A stretch of DNA of 64,000 nucleotides from positions 5,939-69,938 of the forward strand of contig DATNEK010000062.1 of the NCBI GenBank assembly GCA_035553055.1, written 5' to 3'. The stretch is from Chersky-822 sp035553055 (GTDB lineage Bacteria > Actinomycetota > Actinomycetes > Streptosporangiales > Streptosporangiaceae). Both the position numbers and the translations under genes were made by a program. The notes beneath the pieces were generated by a model, which was not told where the DNA came from, made no database searches, and worked only from the letters and a program-made list of their open reading frames with translations. The first letter of the stretch is position 1. Each line of letters starts with the position of its first letter. Of this stretch, positions 1-7,437 are shown in pieces.

Positions 1-326
1 GTCTCGCCCCACCGCGCGAACGCGGCCAGCACGACCTCGGTGTCGCAGTCGGTGCGGAACTCATGCCCGAGCCCGCGTAGTTCATCGCGCAACCCGCGGT
101 GGTTGAAGACCTCGCCGTTATAGCAGAGCAGCCACCGGCCGTCAGGCGACGCCAGCGGCTGCGCGCCGCCCGCCGGGTCAACGATCGGCAGCCGGTGCGT
201 GCCGGCCAGCAGGCGAGCGTGCGCGGCCACTTGCTCGACCTCACCGCGCGGCCTCAGCGCCCCGAGCATTTTGCAGAACATAATCCCGCTCGGACCATGC
301 CCGGCCACAAGTGCGATGCCGCACAT
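1..326 (-). CDS. asnB: Asparagine synthase (glutamine-hydrolysing), N-terminal part only
   Basis: Only the first 108 codons lie in the window; the gene runs off the left edge. The start ATG (complement 326-324) is followed by MCGIALVAG, which places the class II glutamine amidotransferase nucleophile Cys2 right after Met1. Further on, YNGEVFNHRGLRDEL and the segment HEFRTDCDTEVVLAAFARWG match the glutaminase domain of AsnB-type enzymes. The family makes Asn from Asp, ATP and glutamine. Specialised members amidate other carboxylates, and without the C-terminal synthetase domain I cannot tell which this is. It starts 5 nt after the stop of the M15-like gene at 332-1384, so the two are probably co-transcribed. 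Confidence 0.85.
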   Translation of the reverse strand, partial: MCGIALVAGHGPSGIMFCKMLGALRPRGEVEQVAAHARLLAGTHRLPIVDPAGGAQPLASPDGRWLLCYNGEVFNHRGLRDELRGLGHEFRTDCDTEVVLAAFARWGE

Positions 327-331
327 AGCGA

Positions 332-1384
332 TCAGCCCGTCGCCGGTTGCGGCAGTCTTTGGGGGGTTGTCCCCCCTGGGCGGTACTGCGGGGGGCTCTG
401 GGGGGTCGTCCCCCCTGGGAGGTACTGCGAGGGGTTCTGAACGATGCTCGGTCGCAAGCACACGTGCCACGCCTGGCCTTCGTCGATGACGTTCACCTCG
501 CCTGCGCGTTGCCGATCGAGCAACAGCCCGCGCAGGATCCGGTGTGCGTGGAACCTGCGGTACCAGGCCATCTCGATGTCGGCGGCGTATCCAACGCAAT
601 GCGAGCTTGGCAGCAGCGCGGCGTACCCGAGTTCCCTGAGCCTGCGTTGATGGGCCACGCTTCTGGTGAGGCTGTTGACCCAGAGTGGTGGCGCGCCCCG
701 AGGCGCGAGGTCAGCGAAATCGTCGGCAAGCTGGTTGAGCCAGGCAACGGTCTGCGGCCTCGCCATCGCCAGCCACAGCCCGGCCGTCCGCGGCGAGCGG
801 CCAGGCAGCGTGCGGCGCTCGGCCGATCTCGCCGCCCTGGACAACAACGTCCCCGCCTGATGCCGGTACCTGAAAGTGAGCTGATCGATCGCGCTGAGTT
901 CATCTAGGTCGATCAGTTCGGTCGCGTCGAGCAGATCGTCGTCGGTCTCGTAGCAGTGATCGCGACCCCACCAGACCGCCTCGATCTGGGCCAGCATCGA
1001 GATCCGAATCAGGGCAGCTAGGCTGCGCGGGCTGTTGCGCGCCCGCGGATCGTAGTTGCGCACCTCGAACAGCAGCTTCGCGATCGTCGCGTCGCGCCCC
1101 TCGGGAGTCGATTCGAGCACCGCGGTGAACGCGGGCTCGTCAAGCCGCCGCTCGAGCAAAAGCTCGGCGCTCAGCCGATCTGAGCTATCGAATTGCCTGA
1201 ACTCGACGACAAGTTCGCCGACTGCCGCGCGATACGGGTCGACGTCCGGCTCGCACGGAGCGAAGTCGGCGATGGGCGGCCCGCCGACCAAGGTGTCCGC
1301 GCCGCCCGCCCGATGGTCGGCAAGCCACAGTGTCACAATGCCCCCAGTTGTGATGTGAATGATTTGGCGCCCCCCACAGCGCAC
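332..1384 (-). CDS. M15/DUF5715-like putative metallopeptidase, cytoplasmic
   Basis: 350 residues if the GTG at 1384 is used; a GTG at 1336 with a purine-rich stretch before it is an alternative start. The N-terminal half is not recognised. The C-terminal half has the order seen in M15-like (VanY/DUF5715) zinc peptidases: VNSLTRSVAHQRRL, then SSHCVGYAADIEMAW (S-x-H-x3-G-x-A-x-D) and finally EGQAWHVCL with the last His. No signal peptide or membrane segment is visible, which is odd for a cell-wall peptidase fold. The last 30 residues are a 13-residue tandem repeat (QYxPGGTTPQ) derived from the DNA repeat at 361-438. It sits directly upstream of the asparagine synthase, suggesting a shared role. 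Family assignment is from motif reading only. Confidence 0.65.
   Translation of the reverse strand: MRCGGRQIIHITTGGIVTLWLADHRAGGADTLVGGPPIADFAPCEPDVDPYRAAVGELVVEFRQFDSSDRLSAELLLERRLDEPAFTAVLESTPEGRDATIAKLLFEVRNYDPRARNSPRSLAALIRISMLAQIEAVWWGRDHCYETDDDLLDATELIDLDELSAIDQLTFRYRHQAGTLLSRAARSAERRTLPGRSPRTAGLWLAMARPQTVAWLNQLADDFADLAPRGAPPLWVNSLTRSVAHQRRLRELGYAALLPSSHCVGYAADIEMAWYRRFHAHRILRGLLLDRQRAGEVNVIDEGQAWHVCLRPSIVQNPSQYLPGGTTPQSPPQYRPGGTTPQRLPQPATG
361..438. repeat. 39-bp tandem repeat carrying two REP-like palindromes
   Basis: Two 39-bp units (361-399, 400-438). Each begins with six G, a 4-nt loop (TTGT or TCGT) and six C, then TGGG and GGTACTGCG. Each unit can form a GC hairpin. They lie in frame inside the 3' end of the M15-like gene (13 codons per unit). 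The same hairpin type recurs at 24426-24445. Confidence 0.8.
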
Positions 1385-1442
1385 TGAGTGTAATGACGCG
1401 ACCGCGAGTGGTAACTGAGTTTGGAGCTACGTCCCTCGTGAC

Positions 1443-1463
1443 CGCGACACCCCCCATGTCGCG
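1443..1463. promoter_or_regulatory. Inverted repeat upstream of cystathionine beta-synthase
   Basis: CGCGACA (1443-1449) and TGTCGCG (1457-1463) form a perfect 7-bp dyad with a 7-nt spacer, about 113 bp before the CBS start and between divergent genes. It could be an operator or a short hairpin. There is no further support. Confidence 0.35.
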
Positions 1464-1576
1464 ATCGCCCGCCCGTGCGCTGGATCGGTCGCTGACCCTC
1501 AGCGGCTACCGGGCTCGCTAGGCTGGGTAGGTCTGGCGAGCGCAGCGTGGCGCCGCCCGCGAGCTGAGGTGGGGTT

Positions 1577-2959
1577 ATGGCTGTCTACGAGTCATTGATC
1601 GACTTGATCGGGAACACTCCGCTGCTCAGGCTGCGCAAGGTCACCCGCCGCATTGGCAGCGGTCATGGGGCGCCCGCGGTGCTCGCCAAGATCGAATACG
1701 TCAACCCAGGCGGCTCGGTCAAGGACAGGATCGCGCTGCGGATGGTGCAGGACGCCGAGGAATCTGGCGCGCTCAAGCCAGGCGGCACGATCGTGGAGCC
1801 GACGTCGGGCAACACCGGCATCGGCCTGGCCATCGTCGCCGCGGAGAAGGGCTACAAGTGCGTCTTCGTCTGCCCCGACAAGGTCGCCCAGGACAAGATC
1901 AGCGTACTGCGCGCGTACGGCGCCGAGGTGGTGGTCTGCCCGACAACCGTCTCGCCCGAGTCGCCCGACTCCTACTACAGCGTCTCGGACCGGCTCGCCG
2001 CTGAGATCCCCGGCGGCTGGAAGCCGAACCAGTACGCCAACCCTGCGAACCCGCAGTCGCACTACCTGACCACGGGCCCGGAGATCTGGACCCAGACCGA
2101 GGGCAGGGTTACCCACTTCGTGGCAGGCATCGGGACGGGCGGCACGATCTCGGGTACCGGCCGATACCTCAAGGAGGTCTCCGGCGGCCGGGTCAAGGTG
2201 ATCGGCGCTGACCCGGAGGGCTCGGTTTACTCCGGTGGCACCGGCCGTCCATACCTGGTCGAGGGCGTCGGCGAGGACTTCTGGCCTGACACCTACGACA
2301 AGACCATCTGCGACAAGATCATCCCGGTAAGCGATGCCGACTCGTTCCTGATGACCCGAAGGCTCGCCAGCGAGGAAGCGCTGCTCGTTGGCGGCTCGTG
2401 CGGGATGGCCGTGGTGGCCGCGCTCGCGGTAGCCGAGCAGGCCGGTCCCGATGACGTGATCGTGGTGCTGCTGCCCGACGGCGGTCGTGGCTACTTGTCG
2501 AAGGTGTTCAACGACGACTGGATGGCCGACTACGGTTTTCTGACCTCAGAGACAGCCGAGCCGCGAATCGCCGACGTGCTCGATCGCAAACGCGGCCAGT
2601 TGCCGCTGTTCGTGCACGCGCATCCCGATGAGACCGTTCGGGGCGTGATCGAGACGCTGCGCGAGTACGACGTCTCTCAGCTCCCTGTCCTGAAGGAGGA
2701 ACCGCCGGTGATGGCCGCCGAGGTTCTCGGCTCGATTACCGAGCGTGAACTGCTCGACGCCCTGGTCACCGGACGGGCGGCGCCCGACGAGCCAGTCTCC
2801 GCGCACATGTCGCCGCCGCTGCCCATGATCGGTTCTGGCGAGCCGATCAGCGCCGCGATCGCGGCGCTTGAGAAGGCAGGTGCCGCCGTGGTGCTCGTTG
2901 GCGGAAAGCCGGCTGGAATGATCACCAGGCAGGATGTACTGACCTTCCTGGCTGGGTAG
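1577..2959 (+). CDS. cbs: Cystathionine beta-synthase with C-terminal CBS domain pair
   Basis: 460 residues. Residues 1-320 form a fold-type II PLP enzyme: IGNTPLLRL at the N-terminus, GGSVKDR with the PLP lysine K49, TSGNTGIGLA for phosphate/substrate binding, and GTGGTISGTGRYLK for the cofactor phosphate. Residues 335-460 are two CBS motifs ending in AGMITRQDVLTFLAG. That architecture separates it from CysK/CysM, which lack the CBS pair. Family role: condenses serine (or O-acetylserine) with homocysteine to cystathionine. GAGGTGGGG lies 6-7 nt before the ATG. It is followed by a cystathionine gamma-synthase/lyase gene, so the pair covers reverse transsulfuration. The CBS domains may sense an adenosyl ligand, but that is not readable from sequence. 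Confidence 0.93.
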   Translation: MAVYESLIDLIGNTPLLRLRKVTRRIGSGHGAPAVLAKIEYVNPGGSVKDRIALRMVQDAEESGALKPGGTIVEPTSGNTGIGLAIVAAEKGYKCVFVCPDKVAQDKISVLRAYGAEVVVCPTTVSPESPDSYYSVSDRLAAEIPGGWKPNQYANPANPQSHYLTTGPEIWTQTEGRVTHFVAGIGTGGTISGTGRYLKEVSGGRVKVIGADPEGSVYSGGTGRPYLVEGVGEDFWPDTYDKTICDKIIPVSDADSFLMTRRLASEEALLVGGSCGMAVVAALAVAEQAGPDDVIVVLLPDGGRGYLSKVFNDDWMADYGFLTSETAEPRIADVLDRKRGQLPLFVHAHPDETVRGVIETLREYDVSQLPVLKEEPPVMAAEVLGSITERELLDALVTGRAAPDEPVSAHMSPPLPMIGSGEPISAAIAALEKAGAAVVLVGGKPAGMITRQDVLTFLAG

Positions 2960-2985
2960 TACCCGCTCATCGAGCAAACACCGTC

Positions 2986-3105
2986 GGATAGTCGCAGTTC
3001 GGATAGTCGCAGTTCAGGTAGTCGCAGTTCAGATAGTCGCAGTTCAGATAGTCGTAATTCAGATAGTCGCACGGCAGATAATCGCGTATCAGAATATCCG
3101 AAATC
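2986..3105. repeat. 15-bp tandem repeat, eight units
   Basis: Consensus AGATAGTCGCAGTTC. Units at 2986, 3001, 3016, 3031, 3046, 3061, 3076 and 3091 drift progressively toward the 3' side (the last ones read AGATAATCGCGTATC and AGAATATCCGAAATC). It fills nearly the whole gap between the CBS gene and its partner. On the minus strand it would encode a repeated LRLSE pentapeptide, but no gene supports that reading. Confidence 0.9.
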
Positions 3106-3137
3106 GGAGTAGAGGTTTAAGGGAGGCGACCGCGCTG

Positions 3138-4346
3138 ATGGCTCACATCAAGGCGACTGACGGGTTCGAGACCCTGGCGATTCACGCCGGGCAGGAACCA
3201 GATGAGCTCACCGGCGCCGTCGTGCCGCCCATTTATCAGGCATCGACCTACAAGCAGGATGGGGTCGGCGGCGTGCGCGGCGGCACGCACGCGGGTGCTA
3301 GCGCCGGCGCCGGCCGCTGGATCGAGGGCTACGAGTACTCACGCACCGCGAACCCGACCAGGGGAGCGCTCGAGGAGTGCCTGGCCGCGCTTGAGGGCGG
3401 GACAAGAGCGCTCGCGTTCGCCTCCGGCATGGCAGCGGAGGACTGCCTGATCCGCACGATCTGCCAGCCGGGCGATCAGGTGCTGATTCCGCACGACGCC
3501 TACGGCGGCACCTACCGCCTGTTTGACAAGGTGCTCGCTGGCTGGGGCCTGCGCTACTACCCGGTGCCGATTTCCGACCCAGCCGCGGTACGGGCCGCTG
3601 TGGCGGCCCACGGCGCGAAGCTGATCTGGGTGGAGACGCCGACCAACCCGTTGCTGTCGATCGCCGACATCGGCCTGCTCGCGGAGATCGCCCACTCGGC
3701 GGGTGCGCTGCTCGCCGTCGACAACACGTTCGCTTCGCCGTACCTCCAGCAGCCGCTGAGCCTCGGCGCTGACGCTGTTGTGCATTCGACCACGAAGTAC
3801 ATCGGCGGCCACTCCGATGTGGTCGGCGGCGCGATCGTGGTGCCGGACGCCGAACTCGCTGAGCGGCTTGCCTTCATGCGGAACGCAATTGGCTCGGTCG
3901 GCGGGCCGTTCGACGCGTGGCTGACGCTGCGAGGCGTCAAGACGCTGTCGGTCAGGATGGACAGGCACTGCGCCAACGCGCTGGCGGTGGCGACGATGCT
4001 GGCCAGCCACCCGAAGGTGGCGCAGGTCTACTACCCGGGCCTGGCCGAGCACCCGGGCCACGAGGTCGCGGCCAAGCAGATGCGCGGCTTCGGCGGCATG
4101 GTCTCGTTCCTGCACGCCGACGGTCCTGACGCGGCTATCGAGATGTGCGGCCGCACCAGGCTGTTCACGCTCGGCGAGTCACTTGGCGGTGTCGAATCGC
4201 TGATCGAGTACCCGGCCACCATGACCCACGCGTCGGTCGCCAGCTCGCCGCTTGCCGTTCCGCCCGACCTGGTCAGGCTGTCCGTCGGCATCGAGAACGG
4301 CGAGGACCTGATTGAGGACCTGCGCGCCGCACTGGGCGCAGGGTAG
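3138..4346 (+). CDS. metB: Cystathionine gamma-synthase / gamma-lyase (Cys/Met PLP family)
   Basis: 402 residues, fold-type I PLP enzyme of the Cys/Met metabolism family. Seen: YEYSRTANPTR, the cofactor-binding DAYGGTYRLF, WVETPTNPLL, VDNTFASPYLQQPL, the PLP lysine K220 in HSTTKYIGGH, and the C-terminal ESLGGVESLIEYPATMTH. GGGAGG lies about 12 nt upstream of the ATG. Next to the CBS gene, a gamma-lyase role (cystathionine to cysteine) fits best, but synthase and lyase cannot be separated by motif, so the symbol is provisional. Residues 50-64 (THAGASAGAGRWIEG) look like a 15-residue insertion just before YEYSRT, where homologues usually go straight from GGxRGG to YEY. Confidence 0.9.
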   Translation: MAHIKATDGFETLAIHAGQEPDELTGAVVPPIYQASTYKQDGVGGVRGGTHAGASAGAGRWIEGYEYSRTANPTRGALEECLAALEGGTRALAFASGMAAEDCLIRTICQPGDQVLIPHDAYGGTYRLFDKVLAGWGLRYYPVPISDPAAVRAAVAAHGAKLIWVETPTNPLLSIADIGLLAEIAHSAGALLAVDNTFASPYLQQPLSLGADAVVHSTTKYIGGHSDVVGGAIVVPDAELAERLAFMRNAIGSVGGPFDAWLTLRGVKTLSVRMDRHCANALAVATMLASHPKVAQVYYPGLAEHPGHEVAAKQMRGFGGMVSFLHADGPDAAIEMCGRTRLFTLGESLGGVESLIEYPATMTHASVASSPLAVPPDLVRLSVGIENGEDLIEDLRAALGAG

Positions 4347-4374
4347 CTCGTCTCCCCGGCGATATTTTCCCCAG

Positions 4375-6300
4375 TTAGCCGGCGAGATGGCGGGGCGAGA
4401 TCGTGGCGTCCGAGCCCAGGCGCATGCGGGCGGCGTGCTGTTCCTGGCCGATCACGTGCATGACCGCGTTGATAAGCGCCAGGTGGGTGAACGCCTGCGG
4501 GAAGTTACCCAGGTGCCGACCCGATTTCGGGTCGATCTGCTCGGCGTAGAGCAGCAGCGGGCTCGCGTAGGAGAGCACCTTCTCGCACAGGTCCCTGGCC
4601 ATGGTGTGCTCGCCGATCTCGGACAGCGCCGAGACCAGCCAGAACGAGCAGATCGTGAACGTGTTCTCGGTGCCGGTGAAGCCGTCGTCGGTCTGTTCTG
4701 ACCGGTAGCGGAGCACCAGGCCGTCCTGGGTCAGCTCGTCGGCTATGGCGAGTACCGTCGCCTTGATCCGGTCGTCGGATGGCGGCAGGAACCTGAGCAG
4801 CGGCATCAGCAGCAGCGAGGCGTCCAGTGCCGTGGTGCCGTAGTGCTGGCAGAACACCCCACGGTCGTCGACGGCGTTCGCGCAGACGTCCGCCTTGATC
4901 TCGTCGGCCGCGAGCTGCCACTGCGCGGCGATCTCTGGCTCATCCCTGATCCTGGCTAGCCTGGCGCCCCGGTCGGCCGCCACCCAGCAGAACATCTTCG
5001 ACGAGGTGAAGTGCTGCGGGTCGCCTCTGACCTCCCAGATGCCGCGGTCCTTTTCGCGCCAGTGCGCGAGCGCCTGTTCGACCTGCAGCTTGGCCATCTG
5101 CCATACCCGCTCGTCCAGCCAGTCCCTTGACTTGGTGTGCAGGTAGAGCGAGTCGAGCACGGCTCCCCAGACGTCGTTCTGCCGCTGGCTGTAGGCCGCG
5201 TTGCCGACCCTGATCGGCCGCGCGCCCTGGTAGCCGCGCAGGTGGTCGAGCAGGTACTCGTCCAGGTTCCTAGAGCCGTCGATGCCGTAAACGATCTGCA
5301 GCTCGTCGCGATCGCGTTCGACCAGGTCGGCGATGAAGGCGAAGTAGTCGGCCGCCTCCCACTCGAAACCAAGCGTGAACAGGCCCCACAAGGCGAATGT
5401 CGCGTCCCTGATCCAGCTGTACCTGTAGTCGAAGTTGCGTTCGCCGCCCGGTGCCTCGGGCAGGGAAGTCGTGGCTGCGGCGGCGATCGCGCCGGTAGGC
5501 GCGTAGGCGAGACCTTTCAGCGTGAGCGCGCTCCTGGCCAGGTAGGTGCGCCAGCGGTGGTCGGGCAGGTTCCCGCGAGCCAGCCAGTGCCGCCAGTGGT
5601 GCGCGGTCCACATCATCCGCTGGTGTGCCTCTTCATAGGTCTCGGGCGGCGGCCGGTGCCCCCAGGACAGCGCGCAGAACCTGGTGTCGCCCTCCCTCAG
5701 CAAGGTTCGGGCCTTGGCTCCCGATCCTTCGACGCCGATCATGATGTCCGAGGTGAGGGTCAGCGTTCGGCCTTCGCCATCCGGGCTGATGCTGACCTGA
5801 TGGAAGCCGCGATCGGTGAAGTTCCAGTGCGCGCGCTGACGCCCGTAGTCGAACCGGGGTTCGCAGTCCATGATGAGCTGGACCGACCCGTTCGTGCAGT
5901 GCACCGTGCGCAGCAGCAGGTGCTCGGAGTCATAGTCGGTCGGCGGCCTTCGGTGCGACCCACGCTCGGGGTTCTGGTGCTTCCACGGGCCCATCACCAG
6001 GCAGTCGTGGACGATGACCCAGCCTTCGCCGGAGCCCCAGGTGGTCTCGAGCACCATCGTGCCTGGCAGGTAGCGGCGATCAGCCGGCACCTCGACATCG
6101 GCCGGGCCGAACTTGAACCAGCCAGCGTCGCGATCGAGCAGCGACCCGAACACGCTCGGGCCGTCGAGCCGTGGCAGGCACAGCCACTCTATCGACCCGC
6201 TCGGCGCTATCAGCGCGGTGACCTCACCGTCGGAAAGGAACCCGTAGTCAGCGATCGGCGGGAACGGGGAGAAATCAAGATGTGCGGACTCGCCCGGCAT
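4375..6300 (-). CDS. Glycoside hydrolase family 15 protein (glucoamylase/trehalase-like)
   Basis: 641 residues from the ATG at 6300, chosen because GGAGGTGG precedes it by 6 nt. An upstream in-frame start at 6363 would overlap the next gene and lacks such a site. N-terminal PIADYGFLSDGEVTALIAPSG and IEWLCLPRLDGPSVF form the beta-sandwich domain typical of bacterial GH15. The (alpha/alpha)6 barrel carries NFDYRYSWIRDATFAL and FCWVAADRGA, and a late GTENTFTICSFWLVSAL. Actinobacterial members cleave alpha-glucans, or trehalose in some cases; substrate cannot be read here. No signal peptide, so probably cytosolic. treY/treZ lie 27 kb away, so a link to trehalose or glycogen turnover is possible but unproven. 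Confidence 0.9.
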   Translation of the reverse strand: MPGESAHLDFSPFPPIADYGFLSDGEVTALIAPSGSIEWLCLPRLDGPSVFGSLLDRDAGWFKFGPADVEVPADRRYLPGTMVLETTWGSGEGWVIVHDCLVMGPWKHQNPERGSHRRPPTDYDSEHLLLRTVHCTNGSVQLIMDCEPRFDYGRQRAHWNFTDRGFHQVSISPDGEGRTLTLTSDIMIGVEGSGAKARTLLREGDTRFCALSWGHRPPPETYEEAHQRMMWTAHHWRHWLARGNLPDHRWRTYLARSALTLKGLAYAPTGAIAAAATTSLPEAPGGERNFDYRYSWIRDATFALWGLFTLGFEWEAADYFAFIADLVERDRDELQIVYGIDGSRNLDEYLLDHLRGYQGARPIRVGNAAYSQRQNDVWGAVLDSLYLHTKSRDWLDERVWQMAKLQVEQALAHWREKDRGIWEVRGDPQHFTSSKMFCWVAADRGARLARIRDEPEIAAQWQLAADEIKADVCANAVDDRGVFCQHYGTTALDASLLLMPLLRFLPPSDDRIKATVLAIADELTQDGLVLRYRSEQTDDGFTGTENTFTICSFWLVSALSEIGEHTMARDLCEKVLSYASPLLLYAEQIDPKSGRHLGNFPQAFTHLALINAVMHVIGQEQHAARMRLGSDATISPRHLAG

Positions 6301-6326
6301 CGGCGACCACCTCCAGCCGCAGGCGT

Positions 6327-6893
6327 CTAGCGCCAGACCATCAAGACCAGTATTACCAGCCAAATCAGACTGACTACGCCGCCCATCATCGCGATCCGGC
6401 CGCGCTCAACGGCGGCGACGTGGCTGGCTACGGTGGCCGAGCCCGAGCCCTGACCGGCGATCGCTTCACTATCAGGGGCGGGCGTCGGCTCGACTGCCGC
6501 GTCGGTTAGCCCGGCCGCTGAGTGCTGGCTGTCGGCGGCGGCGACCTGCGACGACGGCGTCGCGGCGGCCTCATCGAGCGCCTTGATCGCCTTCCGCTGA
6601 TCCCGCATGATCAGGCCGAGCAACGCCAGCGCGACGACGAACAGGGTCGCCGACACGATCACCCACGCCTGGCCAGCCTTCGAGATCATCGAGGCGAGCG
6701 CCATTCCGGCGATGAGCACGCCAAGGGTGCCGAGCGCGAAGACGAACGTGATTCTGTTCAGGTACCGCAGAATTCTGACGTCGCGCTGCCGGATATACCG
6801 CGGGGTCGACATGACCGCCAGCGTGACCGGCCCGATGGTGAAGGCCACGAACGCGAGGTGCAGCCAGAGGACCAGGTTCTTGGGAAACGACAT
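6327..6893 (-). CDS. Four-TM integral membrane protein
   Basis: 188 residues. Hydrophobic segments lie at about 7-27, 47-67, 75-95 and 170-187. Between the third and fourth is an Ala/Ser/Pro-rich, low-complexity cytoplasmic stretch (about 105-155). The layout resembles small DUF2269-like membrane proteins, but no diagnostic motif is visible. It ends 26 nt before the GH15 start and probably precedes it in one transcript. Function unknown. Confidence 0.75.
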   Translation of the reverse strand: MSFPKNLVLWLHLAFVAFTIGPVTLAVMSTPRYIRQRDVRILRYLNRITFVFALGTLGVLIAGMALASMISKAGQAWVIVSATLFVVALALLGLIMRDQRKAIKALDEAAATPSSQVAAADSQHSAAGLTDAAVEPTPAPDSEAIAGQGSGSATVASHVAAVERGRIAMMGGVVSLIWLVILVLMVWR

Positions 6894-6956
6894 GCGCAGA
6901 GTCTAGAACCCGGCTACTCGACAGCGCGGGTTGACAGCGCCGGGGGGACGGAAATA

Positions 6957-6988
6957 CCAGAACCAGGTGAGTACTTACCTGGCTCTGG
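6957..6988 (-). terminator. 32-bp imperfect palindrome, probable terminator of the gene at 7014
   Basis: Nested arms CCAGA/TCTGG and CCAGGT/ACCTGG enclose the palindromic core AGTACT. It starts 25 nt after the stop of the 78-residue gene on the minus strand. The following T-run is short, so termination is likely but not certain. Confidence 0.5.
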
Positions 6989-7013
6989 CACTCACGTTTT
7001 CAGCTAACTACGC

Positions 7014-7250
7014 TCAAGACTTCTTGTTCTGGATCCAGGCGAAAACCAGCAGGCCAAGGCCGATGACAGCGGCGACGCCGCCGCGGAAGAGGTGGCCACC
7101 GTGCTTCACGTGGCTGCCCACGTTCAGGAAGCTGGGCGCCGCGCCAACGAACCAGAGGACGCCTACCACGATTGCCACGACGCCTATGACAGCAAGGGCG
7201 ATGACTACTGGCTTCCTGCCCGTGCCGGACGCCGTGCTTGTTGTGCTCAC
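7014..7250 (-). CDS. Small two-TM membrane protein
   Basis: 78 residues. A short polar head (MSTTSTASGTGRK) is followed by TM segments at about 14-35 and 54-71 and a basic tail NKKS. The linker HVKHGGHLFRGG is His/Gly-rich. Similar two-TM proteins of about 75-80 residues are common and uncharacterised in Streptomyces-like genomes. No operon partner is obvious. Confidence 0.7.
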   Translation of the reverse strand: MSTTSTASGTGRKPVVIALAVIGVVAIVVGVLWFVGAAPSFLNVGSHVKHGGHLFRGGVAAVIGLGLLVFAWIQNKKS

Positions 7251-7381
7251 TTCTTTTCCTCCCTTGGGGAACTTTCCGCTTGATCTCCTCGCCGACAGGC
7301 GGGGACTTACCCGTCGCCGGAGGCGACCACGTGCGGCACCGTACTACGGACGGAGCCGGGTGAGTGCTTAGTTCACGAAAG

Positions 7382-7412
7382 CGCCTGATTTTGCTTGCTC
7401 GGGGATCAGGCG
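7382..7412 (-). terminator. Hairpin downstream of the VWA gene
   Basis: CGCCTGAT (7382-7389) pairs with ATCAGGCG (7405-7412) across a 15-nt loop. It lies 26 nt past the stop of the VWA gene on the minus strand, followed there by CTTTCGT. It is a plausible terminator with a weak T-tract. Confidence 0.5.
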
Positions 7413-7437
7413 ACGCGGCTCTTGCGTCACGGTTACC

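Noticed and set aside
2677..3072. Minus-strand frame encoding an LRLSE pentapeptide repeat
   Set aside because: Lies over the 3' end of the CBS gene and a tandem repeat; no ribosome site and no homologous protein family recognised.
2986..3105. CRISPR array
   Set aside because: Units are 15 bp and directly adjacent with no spacers; the same holds for 31359-31418 and 58358-58421. No cas gene in the window.
5137..6330. 397-codon plus-strand open frame opposite the GH15 gene
   Set aside because: Antisense shadow of a well-supported gene; no domains and composition typical of reverse-frame GC-rich DNA.
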